Shown here: piece after piece, positions 9,765-20,974 of the stretch
How the letters are laid out: each line of letters opens with the position of its first letter
Numbering within the stretch: the stretch's first letter is position 1
NCBI GenBank assembly: GCA_008931825.1
Contig: QXVZ01025693.1
Location: 1 to 37,151, forward strand
Direction: 5' to 3'
Source of the DNA: Phallusia fumigata
Lineage: Eukaryota > Chordata > Ascidiacea > Phlebobranchia > Ascidiidae
Length of the DNA stretch: 37,151 bases
Position numbers and translations under genes: made by a program
The notes under the pieces: model-generated
The model's database searches: none
Told to the model about the DNA's origin: nothing
The model's input: the letters and a program-made list of their open reading frames with translations, nothing else

Positions 9765-11073
9765 CAACGACGGTCGTTCGATACTCCAGTCAGACAATAG
9801 ATGTTGTTTCCTATTGCTAACGCGAAAACATGAAGCGATGTTCGTTAAAGCGGTTTAAAGCCTTAATGTTTTTGTTGCGAAACTTTCGGAATAGTTGACT
9901 GAAAATGATAAGGTTTGAATTACGTCATTTTTATAACAGACCCAAGTTTGTGCATTGGAAGTACTTGTATTTACAAACACAAAAAAGTCCTAAGCTTTCA
10001 AGTTGATAAATCTACTTTGAAGCTACCGAAAGCCAGAGATAACAATTATTTTTAAGTGGATGGTTAACAAAAATAGGTTAATCTCATCAACATAATGGGG
10101 GAATTGGTTTTAACTGGGTTCACAGATAAGGTGGGGGAGGGCCGGTTTTTGTTAATTGGGGCTTTAAACCATTGGGGGTGCCTCGTTTGGGCAGTTTTCG
10201 AGCGTTCGGTAAGAAAATTCCAACGCTTTGAACAAAGGCAAAGAGCTCCCATTGTGACGCAACAAAGCAAATCGCCCATGCGCGACCGAGATAAATAAAT
10301 TTGCTCTAATTATTGTGACGAAACAATCGGAGCACCTGGGAACAATGGGAGGGCGAAAATTGGACGAATTTTTGGCTTAGACACTTGCTGTTTTCTGCGA
10401 AGCCGCAATGCCCCAGTATTTAGTAACGGAAATTTACAGTTCTGCAACTGTGTCGTAATAATACGACGCCCGAGGGCGAATTATTTTGCGGCGTGAAAAA
10501 CTTTTTCGAGTTTCGAATGCGGGGGGCGAAAAACGTGAAATGCCGAGCACGAAAATGAGCAAAAAATTTTGCGACCCCACAATTTGTAAATGAAACCCCC
10601 CAGCTGTAGAATTTCCCAATCTTGGTTTTCTCAGACAAATTTTGCTTTCAAGCAATACATAACGCTATGCCTTTAAATAGAAACCATTTTTTTCACGAGT
10701 TTTCAAAGTAAAGGTACAAAAATATCAAATTTATAACGTCAATCATCTTTGATCGACCTGAAAACGTGTATCAACTGTCGCCTAACCTAACTACCTCTAA
10801 AAAATGCCTTGAAAGTTTATCCTCTTTTGAAGCCCACAAAATAAAAGTTTAGAACACCGCTAGATTAATAAAAATCGAATTATGGCGACATTGTTCCAGA
10901 CGTGAGTCACAATTAAACATGAACCGTTGTGAACTTTTTATCAACAAACGGGTAATCGCGAATACTCGGTCTCGAATAACTCGAGCGAGTCAAATTATCG
11001 AGTAATTACTCCCGAACTCGACCCCTTGTTGACGGCTCTGTGACTCACAATAGAAGCGGACGAAAAGTCTTAG

Positions 11074-11081
11074 TGACGTCA
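11074..11081. promoter_or_regulatory. CRE palindrome TGACGTCA
   Basis: In the context AGTGACGTCACAACATG, about 40 bp after TGACTCA-type AP-1-like sequence (GTGACTCACA near 11040). Confidence 0.35.
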
Positions 11082-11377
11082 CAACATGAGCATGACGCAT
11101 CTAATAACGCCGCACCCTTTAGCAATGTTGAGGAATTAAACACAACCAAGAAAGTTGTAATAACCAGCAGGGTACAATATCAAAACGGGTAAAATTGTTG
11201 ATGTTTTTTTGTAACATAGGGGTATTTTGGTCTTGTTTGGTACGGTACCTAAGAACAGAAATTAGTTCAATTAGTCGGTTTGCATTACAAACATAAACAG
11301 GAGCGATTAGAAAGGGGGAAATTGGAGCAGGATAAACAAACAAGATAAAACACAGCGAAAAACGGTGGCACCTGTCA

Positions 11378-11429
11378 CTGCCAGCTACCGTGACAACTGC
11401 CGTCGCTGCCAGCTACCGTGACAACTGCC
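11378..11429 (+). repeat. Two-copy tandem repeat, period 28 bp
   Basis: The 24-base block running from CTGCCAGCTACC to GACAACTGCC is present at 11378-11401 and again at 11406-11429 without a difference, separated by a related GTCG. No N is involved, so this is probably real. Confidence 0.9.
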
Positions 11430-12070
11430 ACCAAACTCCGAAGTAAACAAGCTTCGAGCTTGGTGGTAAGCGGACAGACAAAGCCTAAGCGGAATTCGGA
11501 ATAAACAAGAATTAAGACAATGATCCCCCCGAGCGGTATAAGGCGATTATCGCGCTGCGTTGATTGGCAATTCTAGAACTTGCGACAATTGCTTGCGACG
11601 AATTAACGTTCTTAACGGCAGCTATGGAACTGATCCAAATTCGGAATTAATGATGGAGCGGATACGAAAATGCAACAGGATCAATACAACTGACGTATTT
11701 TAGCCGATTTATTGCACATAAATGTTCATACTTTTTGTATGTTTTCCAAATTTATCGCAGTTTTTTAAAGTATCAAATCGCAACATACATTCAATACAGG
11801 CCTATAACGCTATCCACAAACAAAACACGGTTGAGAGCAAAACGCTTGTTCGTGAGCGCGCTTCAGGTATACAGCGCACCACAGCTAGTTGTAACAATTT
11901 TATGAATGCTGTACACTAGTCAAGCAATGGACCATTGATATTGCATAACAGATAACGGTTACGCAACATCAAACATCCTGTAATCGCTATTCCCAAAGCT
12001 CTGGAAACTGGATTGATGCCAGATATTATACAGTGACATTACTAGGCACAAATACATTCGTCCATACATT
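11430..12070. other. Non-coding stretch with one dispersed element
   Basis: The element copy at 11829-11865 is the only recognisable content. The 65-codon frame at 11722-11919 runs straight through that element, which argues against it being a gene. Confidence 0.5.
11829..11865 (+). repeat. GGTTGACTGC dispersed element, copy 2
   Basis: Head GGTTGA-GAGCAAAACGC lacks one base relative to the consensus. The tail TTGTTCGTGAGCGCGCTTCA matches TTCGTGAACCCGCTTAA with three changes. Confidence 0.55.
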
Positions 12071-12101
12071 GAGTTTTTGAACGAGTTTGGGGCAGTCAAC
12101 T
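12071..12101 (-). repeat. GGTTGACTGC dispersed element, copy 3 (reverse)
   Basis: Reverse complement reads AGTTGACTGCCCCAAACTCG, then TTCAAAAACTC. It is truncated at the tail relative to the 37-base consensus. Confidence 0.55.
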
Positions 12102-13560
12102 GTGTCAAAACGTGCGTAAATGTTGAATAAGATGGTATATTACACGAAATTGATGTTTAACATTCAAATGTACCGAGTTTTAATCAAAGTTTGTGAGACG
12201 CTACCACGTGTGCTGAGCAGAAATCAATCGACAATACCCGGTTGATTTGTGGACATGGCTACCAATAATTCAAACTAACTTTTCCTGCAAACTGTGCAAA
12301 GGATGGCAACAAATATAAACCTTTCACAACTTGGCAAACGTTTTATAATTTACACAACAAGCTGAATACCACACGACTGGTCTGGTTTTACTCGTTTCGC
12401 TTTCCTTAAGTTGCAACTTCTGAATGTAACTGCTATAAGTTGATTAACATCACAATTTAGTAATATCGGCGTATATTAAAAAGGGTAAGTATTGATAATG
12501 GGTTGTAAAGTTGGCATTGTGGTAAACGGTGCCGAATCTAAATAAACTAAACAGTTTCATTCTGAAACGATGCCAAAAGATCAACAATCTTGACACAAAA
12601 CCGGTTCAAGTCTTTACAAATCAAAGTGCCTGGTCTTTTGATGATCAAGCACTGAACTGCCTTCTCCGTCACATACAACAAAACTAATTAGTGCACCAAT
12701 TTTTCCTATAAAATCACCAAATATCTGACCAACCCTGCATGATCGGCGTTTAATATCGTCACAAAACCGCGCTCGATCACACACAGACGCACCAGACAAG
12801 TGTGTGGCGACTGGCGATGTGTGCGGAAGGTCTCGGTGCTTGGCAGTCACAACAGACACCCTGGGAAAAAAATGCCTGAGAGCAGGTCGTTAACCCACCG
12901 ACACCGACTCGACAAGACACATTTCGCGACAAAACCGGCGTCGAACCCCCGCCGCTGCTCTCTAAGTTGTTTCGGGCGCAATTAGCGCACACGAGAGAAG
13001 GAAAGAAAGGCGCGACGGCGGGCGAATCTTTCCGCAGCGGTTGAGGAAAAAGCAAAAGAGGGAGGAAGAGCCAAGTTAACAAGGCGCCGTGGTGTTTTAG
13101 AATTTAATTCGGCCAATGGAGTGGAAAATGAGAGCGGAGCGTGTTTTTTCGATGGAAGAAATTATCTTAGAAAGCACTGTTATGGATCGAATTCGCAGCG
13201 ACGATCTTTTTTGATAAAATCGCGATATATTCTCGCAGGTGATGGAGGATAATTGTCGCCACTTTGCCATGTCATGACGTGAGGGGAAAGGGATCAAAGG
13301 GACAGGCCGGGGGAGGTTACATTAAATTGTAGAAACGGATGAGGGAAAAGGTTACCTGCATCCGATTTTCGCTTTGTACGCTCGCCCGGAAATAAAGTTA
13401 AAATATCGATGTAAAGTTCAAAAGTAAAATGTTTAATCGATTTCGGCGCGAGTTCTGTTTGCAAATGGTTGAGAGAAAGTTTTACGGTTTTTTCGCAGGG
13501 CATCAAAATGCCAGATTTTACACACAATTGCCGGAAAATAGGGTTTCTAGATTTAGCTCG
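12102..13560. other. Non-coding stretch, GC-rich in its second half
   Basis: A CpG-rich section lies about 12880-13060. The 101-codon reverse frame at 12777-13082 is Cys- and Pro-rich and might look secretory at its start (MLTWLFLPLLLFPQ), but it matches no family and overlaps other frames, so it is not called. Confidence 0.45.
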
Positions 13561-13569
13561 TTTAATAAA

Positions 13570-13600
13570 ATTTCAAACCCGCGACCCACTTGAGGTTGTT
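13570..13600 (-). repeat. tRNA-like fragment (possible SINE relic)
   Basis: Reverse complement reads CTCAAGTGGGTCGCGGGTTTG then AAAT, recalling the variable loop and T-arm of an animal tRNA (…AAGGTCGCGGGTTCGAAT…), with the B box imperfect. Only the 3' half is recognisable. Confidence 0.3.
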
Positions 13601-13932
13601 TTCACACTTTTGTTTGGACGATGAAGCATATTTGCCATCAAAATAGTACAAAAAATGTACTAGTGCAACTGGTGACTCATCACCACCTCGTGTTATCGCA
13701 AAATTTATCAAAATTTAAAGGTTTATGACATCACAATTAAAACATTGTATGAGCTTGATTGGAGTTTATTTTAAAAAAAACCTGTGTGTTTTGTTTGAAC
13801 TTTTTTCACATTAAAGTGGTCTGCAAAATCTTAAAGGTTAAGCAGGCCTGAATCAATGTATGGACAATTTTTGTTAGTTTTAAAATTTCGCCCTTAATTA
13901 TTTATCATTTTCAAAACTTAACGCAACTCAAT

Positions 13933-13943
13933 GGCGCCCTCTA
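13933..13943 (-). promoter_or_regulatory. CTCF-core-like motif
   Basis: Reverse strand TAGAGGGCGCC contains AGAGGGCGC, which fits the CTCF core AGRKGGCGC. The usual upstream CCAC is missing, so support is weaker than for the sites at 33149 and 34929. Confidence 0.25.
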
Positions 13944-14071
13944 TATCACAGCGACGTAATTGCGAAGTCATGTGACATTTACACGGTGTTGGTAATGAGT
14001 TTGAGAGAACCTGATACTTTAATTGCAAGTAACAAAATTGGCCAAAACGCGCGCGCTTGCAAGACTGTCTG

Positions 14072-14109
14072 TAGCGGGCTGGGGGGGAAGTAACGGGGGA
14101 GGCCCGCTA
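14072..14109. repeat. Hairpin with G-tract loop
   Basis: TAGCGGGC (14072-14079) pairs perfectly with GCCCGCTA (14102-14109). The 22-base loop carries runs of seven and five Gs. With the GGG of the left arm the plus strand could instead fold as a G-quadruplex, so the two structures would compete. Confidence 0.6.
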
Positions 14110-14293
14110 TGTAGTCACAACACACGTGACATTTAAAGGCGCGCGAAAATATGGCAGGGTTCGGGGTAATTTCGCGGCAATGGTTGCCAAACGAGGTTGT
14201 AACGGAATGCCAATATTTGCCAATGGAAGAACGATAATTAACGCGATAATGTCGAGAAGGCAAGTTTTTGTAAATTTTTACCCGTTTATGAAT

Positions 14294-14406
14294 CATAAGA
14301 AGATACAAGCCAGTACTTGTGTGTAAAACATTTTCAGTAATGATGACGACAGAGTTTGACGAAACGTGAAAAATGTTTTACACACAAATTGTCTGATATC
14401 TTTATG
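14294..14406. ncRNA. Long imperfect hairpin, possible pre-miRNA-like RNA or fold-back element
   Basis: TTGTGTGTAAAACATTTT (14317-14334) is perfectly complementary to 14370-14387 over 18 bp, with a 35-base loop. Two more pairs follow towards the loop after a one-base bulge. Below the perfect stem, CATAAGAAGATA (from 14294) pairs imperfectly with the segment ending TATCTTTATG at 14406. The whole fold is about 113 bases with roughly 40 paired positions per arm and small bulges. A precursor microRNA of this shape is possible, but the seed matches none I know. A decayed inverted-repeat transposon is the other reading. The structure is certain; its function is not. Confidence 0.45.
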
Positions 14407-14974
14407 TTGAGACTACTTAAAACCTTTACCTACGTGAATCACGATCTTCCCTTTTTTACAATTTTTTTCTAGGACAGATATTAATATTAGTGGGCTGCAA
14501 AACAATGTTCACGATTCTAATACCAAAGAAGCGGGTTCGGCGTAAGTTTCTAACCCGCTTTGTGCTGTCATGTGTGACCAAAATCAATTTAAATCGTTAA
14601 AGAAATAGCCGAACCAAAAGATTCGATTTCAAGCAATGCATCGATTTTCTAAAACATATCTGATTAAACTGATTAGTTTCGAGCAAGAGAAACAGCAAAA
14701 TATGTAGTTGGAAAAACATGTTGCTAAGCGCCAGTGTGCTTTTGCGCCAACCGTAAGTGTTTGCATAACGAGCCGACGCCATAAATTAAACGAGAAATTT
14801 AATTAAAAGTCTCGGTAATTAGGAAACGCCAATCACCAGAATGCCTGGGCACACAAGGAAGAAAAAACGGTTCAATTGCTCATACGCCGTTGTACGTTTC
14901 TGCCCAGCGCTAAAACGAAATAGTTTTTGTTACAATGGACACATGGCATCACGCGATAGAATCGCGTTTTTTGG
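14407..14974. other. Non-coding stretch with one hairpin-forming element
   Basis: Contains the element copy at 14529-14571 and otherwise nothing recognised. The 95-codon frame at 14841-15128 runs through the tandem dimer that follows and is therefore not called. Confidence 0.45.
14529..14571 (-). repeat. GGTTGACTGC dispersed element, copy 4 (reverse, diverged)
   Basis: Reverse complement reads ATGACAGCACAAAGCGGGTT, a short insert, then CGAACCCGCTT. The copy forms its own hairpin: AAGCGGGTT (14529-14537) pairs perfectly with AACCCGCTT (14552-14560) around a 14-base loop. Confidence 0.45.
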
Positions 14975-15105
14975 CCAGCTTTGTGCTATTAATGGTAACG
15001 CTTGTTACTTGAACGATTTGACACCCTTAAGCGAGTACGCTAACGAGCTTTGTGTAGTCAACTGTGACCCGTTTTTACTTGTACGCTTCGACACGCCTGA
15101 AGCTG
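14975..15105 (-). repeat. Tandem dimer of the dispersed element, period 69-70 bp
   Basis: Two related units. AGCTTTGTG is at 14977 and 15046, and TTACTTG followed by ACG and GACAC at 15005 and 15075. The period changes from 69 to 70 by one indel. Read on the reverse strand, the 15027-15063 part is a good copy of the 37-base element, and its flank (CAAGTAACAAGCGTTACC) resembles the flank of the 25956-26071 dimer, suggesting the real unit is 60-70 bp. Confidence 0.55.
15027..15063 (-). repeat. GGTTGACTGC dispersed element, copy 5 (reverse)
   Basis: Reverse complement reads AGTTGACTACACAAAGCTCG, then TTAGCGTACTCGCTTAA. Head and tail are both well preserved. Confidence 0.6.
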
Positions 15106-17199
15106 ATCTCCCAACAAAGTTTGTGTAAACTTTGAAACACTCCTTCACAAAATGTGGCAATTAAGAAGGTTTGACATTTGTTGTAACTGATAGATCGTAG
15201 CATTTATAATAAAGGCAAATACAAATTGTCACGTTCTACCTTTTTAAGGACATAATGAATTGAACTTTTTAGGAATTTCAGGAATACACGAATCCAGGGA
15301 AATTCATTACTCTGTACGCCCACATGTAAAAACTTAAACAAGTTCCTGTTTTACGTGACAAGCTGTCAATGGCGAATTGCCACATCCTGTCAATCTTACT
15401 GCTGCTTAACAATTTGTTCTACTGTAACCAAAATCATTATTATACCACATGCTTTCAATCTTACAGGTGTCATACATTTTTTACTACAACCAAAATCGAC
15501 ACCACATAACTCTGCACTTTAACACCTTCCTCGTGGCATTATGACACAACAAAGGTTTCCGAACTTCGTAACGCGATCGCGTCTTTTCTCAATTAGCGCG
15601 CAAAACTCACCTTCCCAATCACCCCGACACGCCGTCCCACAATCGCAGTTTGTTTGCCTAACAATCACAACGGTCGGTGACGTCACATTCGCTCGAGAGG
15701 GCGCGATTCAAGTGGGGGGGGAGGGTGATTAATTAAGGCGCGAGACGAAATTAATTGCGCGTTGCGTTTGTTGTTTTTCGATCGGTATCGCTTTGCGAGT
15801 TGAACTGTGATTTTTATCGCTCTTCGCCATCGACGTTTGCATGAAACTCGGTACCTGGGTGTGTTTGTAAAACGACACCAGTGGCAATTAATGTCGGAAC
15901 TCGGCTTTCATCTTTTATTTGGGTGTTACCTAATTTGCCTGCAGGCGGCACCGTAAAAGTAAGCGGAAAGCAGAGGCTGTTCGTTTTGTGAGAAAATCTT
16001 GATTTCAAAATTAATTTTGACCTAGCGGAAAACTGATTCAGTTGATAGAGTTCTGATTCACGGAATGGTAAATTTAGATATTATTAAAAAATTTCAGATT
16101 AGTAAAACGTTTTTTTTTTTCAATCAAGATAGTTCCACGAATCTTGTAATTTTTGTATTGCGCCAATCGCATGATAGAAAAAGAAATCAGGCATTACAAT
16201 CTTAAGGTTGCTGCTTTCAAGTTTGAAAAAATGCTTTTTGGTCCTTTCTTAAACTTTAAAAATTTGCAACAAAGATTAATTCGCATTTTCGGGACAATCG
16301 TAGCCCAATCAAATGAACAATTCCTTAAATCAATGCCAAATACGCACCACTCGATGTCACTAAAGAGTTAACGTGTTTTAAATATTGCCACAGGCACATT
16401 ACGTCATGGAGAATAAATGAGTATTCACGAATTTCACGGATAAGGGTTTTGTTTTGAGAGCAAAGTTGCAGTTGTATCTGCGCACAATACACACTAAATC
16501 GAGCAACAGCTTTTAATGGTGTATCAGATCTCTCTCTACAAAGCATAACTGTTGTCAAAACAAGGAAACACAATCAACTGTAACATTTTCGTCACCAAAA
16601 CGAAAGAAAACTGTTTCACGCTCTAAGAATGTCATGGTAATATACCGACAAATGAAAACAACGTCCGCTTTGGACGAAGCTGTGTAGATTCCACTGATTG
16701 TGCAGCCGTTACGTATATGAAAAAACAAATAACAGTAACACCGTAAGTGCCTTAATTGGAGTTGAAACAGTACTTACTGCGACCTGTAGTTAGCCTGGTC
16801 CTATAAGAAGTAAAAGGCGACGTACAATTACTAGTTAAAATGAGGGTAATGCCGCCTTGGATTTTTTTCTGGTAAGATTTGCAACACTGTATTTCTCTCG
16901 ACAAAAAACACCGACATTTAGTTGCCAACTGTAACCAAGCAGAATTTTAAGCCTATAGTCCAAGTTTACTTTGCATGAGCAAAGCATAAGCGCTTGTTAC
17001 GCATAAATCACTTAGATTGAACAATCACTGAATTCCAAAACGCAACAACCGAACAATCCGAAAGCAACATTTTATATTATCCGGCATTCTTATTTATTCC
17101 CACCACAAACAGTGGGCAGTTTCACAGCAACGACGTTCGGCAGTTATTGCATTGTAACCGAATAATGGTTGGCGTATCGTGGGAACGCCCATCAAGACC
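15106..17199. other. Non-coding stretch with one CRE and a G-run/TAATTAA junction
   Basis: TGACGTCA at 15678, AGAGGGCGC (15696-15704), and a run of eight Gs plus AGGGTGATTAATTAA (15713-15736) lie together within 60 bp, so 15670-15740 may be a regulatory core. The remainder, including frames of 63-82 codons around 16153-16573, is unremarkable. Confidence 0.45.
15678..15685. promoter_or_regulatory. CRE palindrome TGACGTCA
   Basis: In the context GGTGACGTCACATTCG, 28 bp before a G-run that leads into TAATTAA. Confidence 0.38.
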
Positions 17200-18803
17200 G
17201 CGTTTTCGGGCCAATTAACGCGCAGGCATTTGCCGCGGTTCGGCCGCAAACGCGGGAACTAATTTAATTTCACTGCCAATGGAGAAAACGCGGCCCTCCC
17301 GCGGGATACGTTCGAATTTTGTTTTGTTATATTTCGCTTCTGTGAGTACCTTATCGCGTATTAGGCTTATGACAGACCCCGTCCGCGGGGAAATGTCATT
17401 AAAATTACCAATAACGAATCGCTCAGCCTTGCCTGCTTGCTTGCTAGAAAAGGAAACGCCTGGCGGATAATGAAATAAAACCTGGTCTCCAAGCGCGAGA
17501 TTTTCTTAATTTAGATTTTCTTCGTTACAATAAAACTGAAGTTCTCGCTGATATTACATGCTATGAATCTTGTTTGGCTTTTTCTAATGAGTGATAAAAC
17601 ACAATTTAAAGAGATAAACAAGTTCGTACAAATTAACCAAATTTAAAACGGTTTGCGGGATATGATTTGGGCAATAAATACCTTTTTTCGGCTAAATTGT
17701 CCACAGTAAAAGTCGCTTGTTTTTTTACTAAACCTAAAACCTCATAACACTGGGATCTCCCGCCACTACCCGATGTTTCCACGTGGATTAAAGCGACTCC
17801 CGCGGTTGTCTGCAAATCCACAGTGACGTAACAATCGCAACAATTACCCAACAATGCCCGAGCAGGAACAAAAACCTTTAAAGAAAACACGAGCTTTCTA
17901 CAGAGAACGGGATCCGGAAACAAAACAAAGTTCGACATGATAATAACGAAGCAACACACAGTCGACTGCCTGACCGTAGGTTTTGATTCGAATTTAAGCG
18001 CTAGTAACGTTGTTATTACGTGGCATGTTGAGGCACGCTGGGCTCGAGAAACAACACTTGGAAATTACAACGTGCGAAAAGAGGTCGCGCTGGCTCAGAA
18101 CCTTGTCAAATCAGGTTGTGTTTGTTTTGATTAAACGAGAGCTGGCGTTGCTGGGAAGTTGAAAGTAGTTCAACGGAAGTTACTAATCTCTTACTCTGCG
18201 TTTTCGTTGTACGTTGCTTTTTGGGTTCTGTTTCCGCGGGCTGGTATAACACTACATTGGTCCCTTGTACAATAAGTATCCATGCATCCTATGCCATTTC
18301 TGTCCTGTATCTTGTTTTTTGGATCTTGTGTACACTCATTATTCAGAAAAAAGTAAATTCTATTTTTTAGGGAAATACAGGGTAATATTAACCCTTAATC
18401 TTTAAAGGAAGAAGAACCTCCCGAATTTCCACAAACCACAAAAATAGCTTATTAGCACAAAATGATCCTCGTTTTTAAACACATGTATTCACAAACGTTT
18501 CTCAAAATCAAACAAAACCAGAAGCAATAAATAAATCACCTCATAATTTGAAGATTTGGTAAAAATAAAAACAGCTTGCGCTCCCTCAAGGAAGAAATTC
18601 AAAAAATGTTTTTAAGCTAGCAATAAACAATTCTGTTCTGAGTAAAAAGCTGCTATTATGTCCGTGTCTTGTTTACCCCATCTCTTTTCTTATTCTTTCG
18701 TCTCAAACATGTGACCGGACGGTAAGCAACTAATCGTATTGTCGGAATAGAAACTTTCGTGTTCAACTACAAACGAATATCCCTCTTGGACGATTTTTAC
18801 CCT
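17200..18803. other. Non-coding stretch, CpG-rich at its left end
   Basis: The section 17200-17460 is CpG-rich and includes the palindrome TCCCGCGGGA (17297-17306). A possible very decayed dispersed element (AGTCGACTGCCTG … TTTAAGCG) lies about 17957-17999. Frames of 63-108 codons match no family. Confidence 0.45.
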
Positions 18804-18804
18804 N
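18804..18804. other. Single-N position without flanking duplication
   Basis: An isolated N with no repeated sequence on its two sides that I can find; a short gap or an ambiguous base. Confidence 0.6.
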
Positions 18805-20966
18805 CAGTCACCAGGCACTACACACATGTAGACAAACAAACACAGTGTTTAGATTTGTAAAGGCAAATGCCAACACTAAACCTACCACTACATGTCACGA
18901 AACTTGGCAAAAGCTGCCCAAAATGACGATTCAGAACAAACTTGTACCAACAAGGCACTGTTTTCTGTCACTAAGTTTACGAAAATAAGATGAAAGTTAC
19001 ACACAAAAAGCTTCAATAGTCAACCCAAGTGCTTAACTTTGATCAGTTTGAAAATTTCCGCCTTCCTCTTGGTTGGAAAGGTACATACTAGGTAGAAAAA
19101 ACAGCAAATTAGTTCATATGTGCTGACTTCTAGTCAAGTCCTGCGAGGTCTCTCTCTACAGATTGAATGAATGGCTGCACCACGCCTTTGAACAAACGAG
19201 GCGGCCTATCAGAAAATCACGAAATTAAACAATTAATTTGTGTCAAGCTCTGCCTGCGGAGAGCAAGACAAAAAGCGAAATCCCTTTTTACGGCGCGCAC
19301 AATTCAAACACACACAACCTGTGATTGTTGATTGTTACGTCAGAATCAACATTGTTACGTGGAAATGCTGGCAATCCCAATATGCCTGGATTGGAGCTAA
19401 TGACTGTTAGCTAGGTCTCAGGCCTTGCTGGGGAATAATTACGCCAGGCTGGGAGAATAATTAAAGTCGTAAACGTTAAACAAACAAGAATGGAGCAGCT
19501 TTTCAGTCAGCATGAGTCGTTAAATCCTTTTCGTGGAAATTGGGCTACAAATTGGAAAGCTTTTGTCGAGCGTTCCGCTTGCTTTTTGACCAACGGAACC
19601 GTTTTGTTTGGAATTTGATTGTTACGGGAGGGTTTACTAGGATTAGTTCAAAGTCAGGTAGGTTTACGGCAAAAGCTCAACAGATAAACAATTAAAATTT
19701 AAAAGTCTAAATTAGAAATAAATTTTGAAAAACATGTAAGTCACTACAGTGTTTACATCTCATTTCATGTCAGATTTGAACGTAATTTTAAACACAGAAA
19801 AACACATAAATTACGGTCTTCAAAACGACAGATTTTGGTGTCATACTAATTTATATTTAGAATTCCAAGCCCTTGTTCTCCTAAACACCTTTTCATTGAT
19901 TTTTCATTGAATGTCCGACACAGTACAGGTAATAATTCATCAGCATCGCGTAATAAAGTCGAAACATCGATCCATATTGCTGTAAATGATCTGTAAACAT
20001 CGCAAATGCAGATGGAATCCCACTGCCCTGCAACGTGGCACAGTTGATGGTTAACCCCACTGCTTCACGTATTTTGGATTGTAAAGAAGGCTTCTACCCT
20101 TTTCCTTCACTGAATAGTTATTTCAAACTTTTGTGCCAGTTTTGTTGATTTTCATGATTTGGCTGATTCTCTGTGACGACGTAAGCGTTTTCGCGATGCT
20201 ATGCAGTCTTATTGTGCTGGATATAATACCCTTCTGGCAAAACTTTTTTTCTTGTGTTGCTACTTGATATAATAAACTTGGTATAATATTTGAGGGTTGA
20301 ACAACGTTTTGCAACTTTAACCAGAAACTATTAAGTGTGCAATTAAATTTTGTAGTCCGATAACCAGTTCGGCCCGAAATCATTAAGTAGGGTAGAGCAA
20401 TTTGGTAGTTTCCGTGAGCAAACACTCTTAACACAGTCGACTAATTAAAATTCGGGCGTTTCGGAATTTTCCACAGTGAACCGACAAAGGGCCTTTCACT
20501 CCACGACAAACGTTTAATCACAGAGATCGTAAAAAAACGTACGCACCAACGGTTGTGAAAATGACGCACTCCCGTGGCTTTTAAAATCGGACGAGTGACT
20601 TTTTAAAGCTGGGTCATTAAAAAAGCAATTACGCCAAAGCGAAAGGAATTTGGCTTTTCGCTGGAGAACCCAATTTACCGACACTCAATGTTTACCTAAT
20701 TTAATGCTGGGCCAAAATTAACAGCAAATATAAAAATGGCGCGAGCGGTCTAGGAAGTTTAGAGGGACGTGGAGGGAAGGGGTAATTAAAAGCTGACAGT
20801 TAATAGGAAAAGAATTTTAATTAACCTGTGAAAAGTGGTTCGAAATCGCGTTACAGCAATTACTGTGATGCAACAAATCAATCACAATTGCAAAACGTTC
20901 CTGCCGGTTTGGTAAAACAATTAGTAAGTAAAATCTAAAGGGGGTATGGGCTTTTAGGGATAAATA
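18805..20966. other. Non-coding stretch, little recognised
   Basis: A short direct repeat of GCTGGG-GAATAATTA (period about 21) lies at 19427-19464, and GGAGGGAAGGGGTAATTAA at 20771-20789. The 103-codon reverse frame 20123-20434 has no recognisable domain. Confidence 0.45.
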
Positions 20967-20974
20967 TGACGTCA
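20967..20974. promoter_or_regulatory. CRE palindrome TGACGTCA
   Basis: In the context ATATGACGTCATTCC; a near-CRE TGACGTCG follows 140 bp to the right. Confidence 0.35.

Larger units (their letters stand above)
9688..11377. other. Non-coding stretch with two isolated CREs
   Basis: TGACGTCA at 9757 and 11074. A G-rich run precedes TTAATT near 10128-10160. Open frames of about 70 codons around 10064-10655 overlap one another on opposite strands and resemble no family. Confidence 0.5.
13561..14293. other. Non-coding stretch with tRNA-like, CTCF-like and G-rich motifs
   Basis: Holds a tRNA-like fragment (13570-13600), TAGAGGGCGCC on the reverse strand (13933-13943), and a hairpin with a G-tract loop (14072-14109). 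The two frames crossing 13979-14326 are on opposite strands of the same segment and one ends inside the hairpin at 14294, so neither is called. Confidence 0.45.

Noticed and set aside
12777..13082. Reverse 101-codon frame with a hydrophobic start resembling a signal peptide
   Set aside because: GC-rich segment with few stop codons, overlapped by other frames; no cysteine pattern or family recognised.
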